Assembly (NCBI GenBank): GCA_002373205.1
Contig: DFJV01000043.1
Span: 1-16,796, forward strand
From: Treponema sp. UBA3662
Lineage (GTDB): Bacteria > Spirochaetota > Spirochaetia > Treponematales > Treponemataceae
Direction of reading: 5' to 3'
DNA length: 16,796 nucleotides
Positions 14,504 through 16,796 of the stretch are shown in pieces. Below the pieces are notes generated by a model that ran no database searches, had not been told where the DNA came from, and saw only the letters and a program-made list of their open reading frames with translations. How positions within the stretch are numbered: position 1 is the stretch's first letter; the number at the start of each line of letters is the position of its first letter. Position numbers and translations under genes: made by a program.

Positions 14504-14532
14504 AGTATAGATATAAAGATGAATTTTTACAA
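14504..14532 (-). promoter_or_regulatory. Promoter of the I42 inhibitor gene
   Basis: On the minus strand TTGTAA (14532-14527), 17 nt, TATACT (14509-14504), followed by about 20 nt to the ATG. Confidence 0.6.
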
Positions 14533-14574
14533 GGTTAAAAATTCTAATTCTCTGGACCCGCCTCTATATCGTTA

Positions 14575-14652
14575 ACCCGCTTTCCAGGGCTACGCTTTCG
14601 CTCCGGCCCGCCTGCGGCGGTCTGGCTTCGCCACCCTTCCAATCGGGGGTAG
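14575..14652 (-). repeat. Hairpin repeat family A, copy 4 (short core)
   Basis: Minus-strand reading: CCTACCCCCGATTGGAAGGG, hairpins TGGC/GCCA (14623-14633) and CCGCC/GGCGG (14608-14620), then GCGTAGCCCTGGAAAGCGGG. Only the core is present; the long A/T hairpins of copies 1-3 are missing. The following 130 bp (14653-14782) show no recognisable feature. Confidence 0.7.
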
Positions 14653-14782
14653 GCTTTGTTTTTGTACAAGCAGCATCTTTCTTTTTCAACAAACAAATCC
14701 GCCACCGTATCATTATCAGCTTGCCAGAAACTCCATCGCGGATAAATGCCGGTTCTGCGTTTGAAACGCACTTTTTTCTACC

Positions 14783-15925
14783 GCAAAAAATCCGCTCCCT
14801 GAGCGTGTCGAAGGGAGCATGTATGCAAAAGAAGTGACGGCGCTTCGAGAGCCTCAGCGAGCATTGTCACCCTGAACTTGATTCAGGGTCTGTATAAGCT
14901 GTGGCTGAATGGTTTACAGATGCTGAATCAAGTTCAGCATGACGGTTCTTTGTAAAAATGGCGGTTCTTAGTTGGGAAAGAACTTTTTTCTAACACAAAA
15001 AAATCCGTTCCCTGAGGCTCTCGAAGGGAACTTGTTTGCAAAGATATGTCGGCACTTCGACAAGCCGCTTGACGCTACGCTGCGGGTACAGTGACCGCGT
15101 TGCGGTACAAGTATTGTGTCTTGCAAAGATGTGCCGCTCCCTGAGGCTCTCGAAGGGAGCTTGTTTGCAAAGAAGCACTGTCACTTCGACTACGCTCAGT
15201 GACCGCGTTGGTGGTACACGAGTGTATCTTGCTAATGGTACCGCCCCCATCCGTCACCCTGGACTTGTTTCAGGGGCTGTAGAAGTTTTGGTTGAATGTT
15301 TTACAGATCCCGAATCAAGTTCGGGATGACGACTGCATGGCGGTTCTTTGTTGGGAATGCACTTTTTTGCCACCACAAACAATCCGCCCCATCCGTCACC
15401 CTGAACTTGTTTCAGGGTCTGTAGAAGTTTTGGCTGAATGGTTTACAGATCCCGAATCAAGTTCGGGATGACGGTTCTTTGTTAAAATGGCGGTTTTTCG
15501 TCGGGGAGGCGCTTTTTCCTGCCACAAACAATCCGTTCCCTGAGCTTGTCGAAGGGAACTTGTTTGCAAAGAAGTGACGGCACTTCGACAGGCTCAGTGA
15601 CCGCGTTGTGACAGACGTAATGTATCTGCAAAGATAAGCCCGTCCCATCCGTCACCCTGAACTTGTTTCAGGGTCTGTAGAAGCTGCGGCTGTATCTTTT
15701 ACAGATCCCGAATCAAGTTCGGGATGACGGTTCTTTGTAAAAATGGCGGTTCTTTGTTGGGAAAGAACTTTTTCCTACCACAAAAAAATCCGTTCCCTGA
15801 GGCTCTCGAAGGGAACATGCTTGCAAATAGGTGCTGACATGTTTGCAAAGAAATGGCAGCGCTTCGATGGGAGCAGTGACCGCGTTGTGGTGCGTACAAT
15901 GCTTTTCGCGCACGGTTTAAAAACA
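14783..15925. repeat. Array of two interleaved palindromic repeat modules
   Basis: This 1.1 kb gap holds no gene. Module R1 is a hairpin CCCTGAGCTTGTCGAAGGG (14794-14818, 15007-15031, 15136-15160, 15535-15559, 15792-15816), each followed about 20-25 nt later by an inverted relative CACTTCGACAGGCTCAGTG, with variants near 14841, 15053, 15181, 15581 and 15859. Module R2 is about 80 bp, with hairpin CCCTGAACTTGTTTCAGGG facing TCCCGAATCAAGTTCGGGA, at 14865-14945, 15252-15331, 15393-15473 and 15650-15730. A shared spacer after R2 includes GTTCTTT/AAAGAAC plus T-run (15749-15773). Order: R1, R2, R1, R1, R2, R2, R1, R2, R1. Similar palindromes are widespread in unrelated bacterial phyla. Confidence 0.85.
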
Positions 15926-15926
15926 G

Positions 15927-15970
15927 AAAGCCCCCGGCACTTCGACTATGCTCAGTGACCGGGGGCTTTT
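15927..15970 (-). terminator. Terminator of the outer-membrane protein gene, built around an R1 palindrome
   Basis: AAAGCCCCCGG (15927-15937) pairs with CCGGGGGCTTT (15959-15969). The interior is CACTTCGACTATGCTCAGTG, a member of the R1 repeat type. On the minus strand the stem is followed by TTTCTGTTTTT. It lies 33 bp after the outer-membrane protein stop. Confidence 0.8.
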
Positions 15971-16002
15971 GGTTAGGTTAGTGTAGCGTTGGCTACGCTA
16001 GA

Positions 16003-16794
16003 TTAGAAGTATACAGAGATTGCAACAGGGATTGCCCATACGAAGTTCTTGTATTCTTTGTCATCGTTCGGTACACCCTCAACAGAAGCGAGGTTGCCGC
16101 TGTTTGTTACACCCTGGAATGCAACTCCGATGTAGCCGTTAGAAGAAACGTTCTTCTGCAAGCCAACAGAGAATGCAATTCTGTCACCAGAGAACTTGTC
16201 GTCTTTTTCACCATCTTTCTTTGCAGGTGACATATAGCGTACGTCTGCGTTTGCAGCAAGACCGTCGCCAAGGTCATAGTCTACACCAAGGCCAGCCTGG
16301 AAGCGTGGGTCAAGTTTTTCGCCAGCCACCTTGTAAAATGTGAAGAAAGCACCGCTTGCAGAAACCTTGAGCTCTGGCATAACCTGATAAGAAGCACCAG
16401 CTGCAATCTTCATCTTTGTCTTCTGACTAACTGTTGCATCAACAAGCTTTGTAGGCTTGGCCAAATCTTCAGCTTTCCATCCTGTCAAATCCAATGCTGC
16501 ATCATCACCATCTTTTACAACATTGTACTGGAAGCCAACACCAGCGAAAAGACCTTCTACAGCGAGAACGTCAACTTCTGCTTCGAGTGTGCAGTTGCTA
16601 TTTCCGTCTTCTGTCTTAGCGGCAGCTGCTGCTTTTGTTTCTGCCCAAGCTGGCGCTGTTGATGGATCATTATCCGCATCTTTCCAACCGTATTCTGCTT
16701 TTGTTGCATCTACATCCTTAGAAGCTTTACCCTTACCAATGTACTGTCCCTTAACCTTTACAAGGCCTGGTACTGTGTAAGCAAAACCACCGCG
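16003..16794 (-). CDS. Outer-membrane beta-barrel protein, C-terminal part (5' end beyond the window)
   Basis: The frame is open from the window end to a TAA at 16003-16005, giving at least 263 residues. Alternating hydrophobic/polar stretches ending in aromatic residues (KMKIAAGASYQV, ELKVSASGAFFTFYKV, FQAGLGVDYDL, ADVRYMSP, RIAFSVGLQKNV, GYIGVAFQGV) are consistent with transmembrane beta-strands. The protein ends in VAISVYF; a terminal Phe is the usual signal for the BAM assembly machinery. An Ala-rich segment (AETKAAAAAKTED) reads as a surface loop. A TTG at 16494 is not a start, since the barrel continues upstream. It is probably a porin-like Treponema outer-membrane protein; I cannot give a specific family. 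Followed by a strong terminator. Confidence 0.75.
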   Translation of the reverse strand, partial: RGGFAYTVPGLVKVKGQYIGKGKASKDVDATKAEYGWKDADNDPSTAPAWAETKAAAAAKTEDGNSNCTLEAEVDVLAVEGLFAGVGFQYNVVKDGDDAALDLTGWKAEDLAKPTKLVDATVSQKTKMKIAAGASYQVMPELKVSASGAFFTFYKVAGEKLDPRFQAGLGVDYDLGDGLAANADVRYMSPAKKDGEKDDKFSGDRIAFSVGLQKNVSSNGYIGVAFQGVTNSGNLASVEGVPNDDKEYKNFVWAIPVAISVYF

Positions 16795-16796
16795 GA

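Noticed and set aside
14544..14771. Minus-strand 75-codon frame
   Set aside because: Half of it is repeat family A copy 4; the N-terminal half resembles no family I know and has no ribosome binding site.
14783..15925. Possible CRISPR array
   Set aside because: Repeats are palindromic modules of two kinds with conserved, non-unique spacers and irregular spacing; no cas genes are present.
14990..15958. Several short frames in the repeat array
   Set aside because: They translate the palindromes (for example SLREPQG, FPSTSSGN), a common artefact of such repeats.

Overview
The window most resembles a chromosomal segment of a spirochaete, probably a host-associated Treponema. Supporting features are spirochaete-style lipoproteins with loose lipoboxes, an outer-membrane beta-barrel ending in phenylalanine, a bacterial XPB helicase with an adjacent partner gene (an arrangement I recall from Treponema), and a decayed PD-(D/E)XK nuclease/transposase. 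Species cannot be fixed from the sequence alone.

Layout. Positions 1-1251 (+) hold the end of one ABC-2 permease and a complete second one, overlapping by 8 nt. Positions 1273-1669 (-) are a 5'-truncated, frameshifted remnant of an Rpn/PD-(D/E)XK nuclease gene. A lipoprotein (1761-2408), an M18 aminopeptidase (2788-4158), nicotinate phosphoribosyltransferase pncB (4379-5599) and a second lipoprotein (5893-6744) follow, all on the minus strand. A divergent region then leads to a plus-strand block: XPB-type helicase (7110-8903), an overlapping gene for a large protein that repeats the helicase's N-terminal domain without the motor (8900-11098), and a DUF456 membrane protein (11119-11616). Next come tRNA-Ala(GGC) with its own promoter and terminator (12214-12287, -), a GH1 beta-glucosidase (12347-13768, -), a chagasin-like (I42) protease-inhibitor lipoprotein (14001-14483, -) and the C-terminal part of an outer-membrane beta-barrel (16003-16794, -).

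The gaps between genes are unusually rich in structured repeats. One family (2556-2680, 5741-5852, 6840-7010, 11640-11890, 14575-14652; a related hairpin cluster at 12039-12145) has a conserved skeleton and a series of hairpins. The stems change sequence between copies while staying paired, which suggests a structured RNA or a hairpin-mobilised DNA element. A second set (14783-15925) is a dense 1.1 kb array of two interleaved palindromic modules. One of these modules also lies inside a family A copy, and another forms the loop of the terminator of the porin-like gene. Three further points are a 28-bp duplication of the tRNA-Ala 3' end exactly 200 bp downstream of the tRNA, a large near-perfect inverted repeat between pncB and the aminopeptidase, and -10 elements only 6-8 nt upstream of two start codons, which implies leaderless mRNAs.

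Metabolically the window is mixed: NAD salvage (pncB), peptide and beta-glucoside use, DNA repair or helicase function, envelope proteins. The repeats and the helicase pair are its most unusual content.
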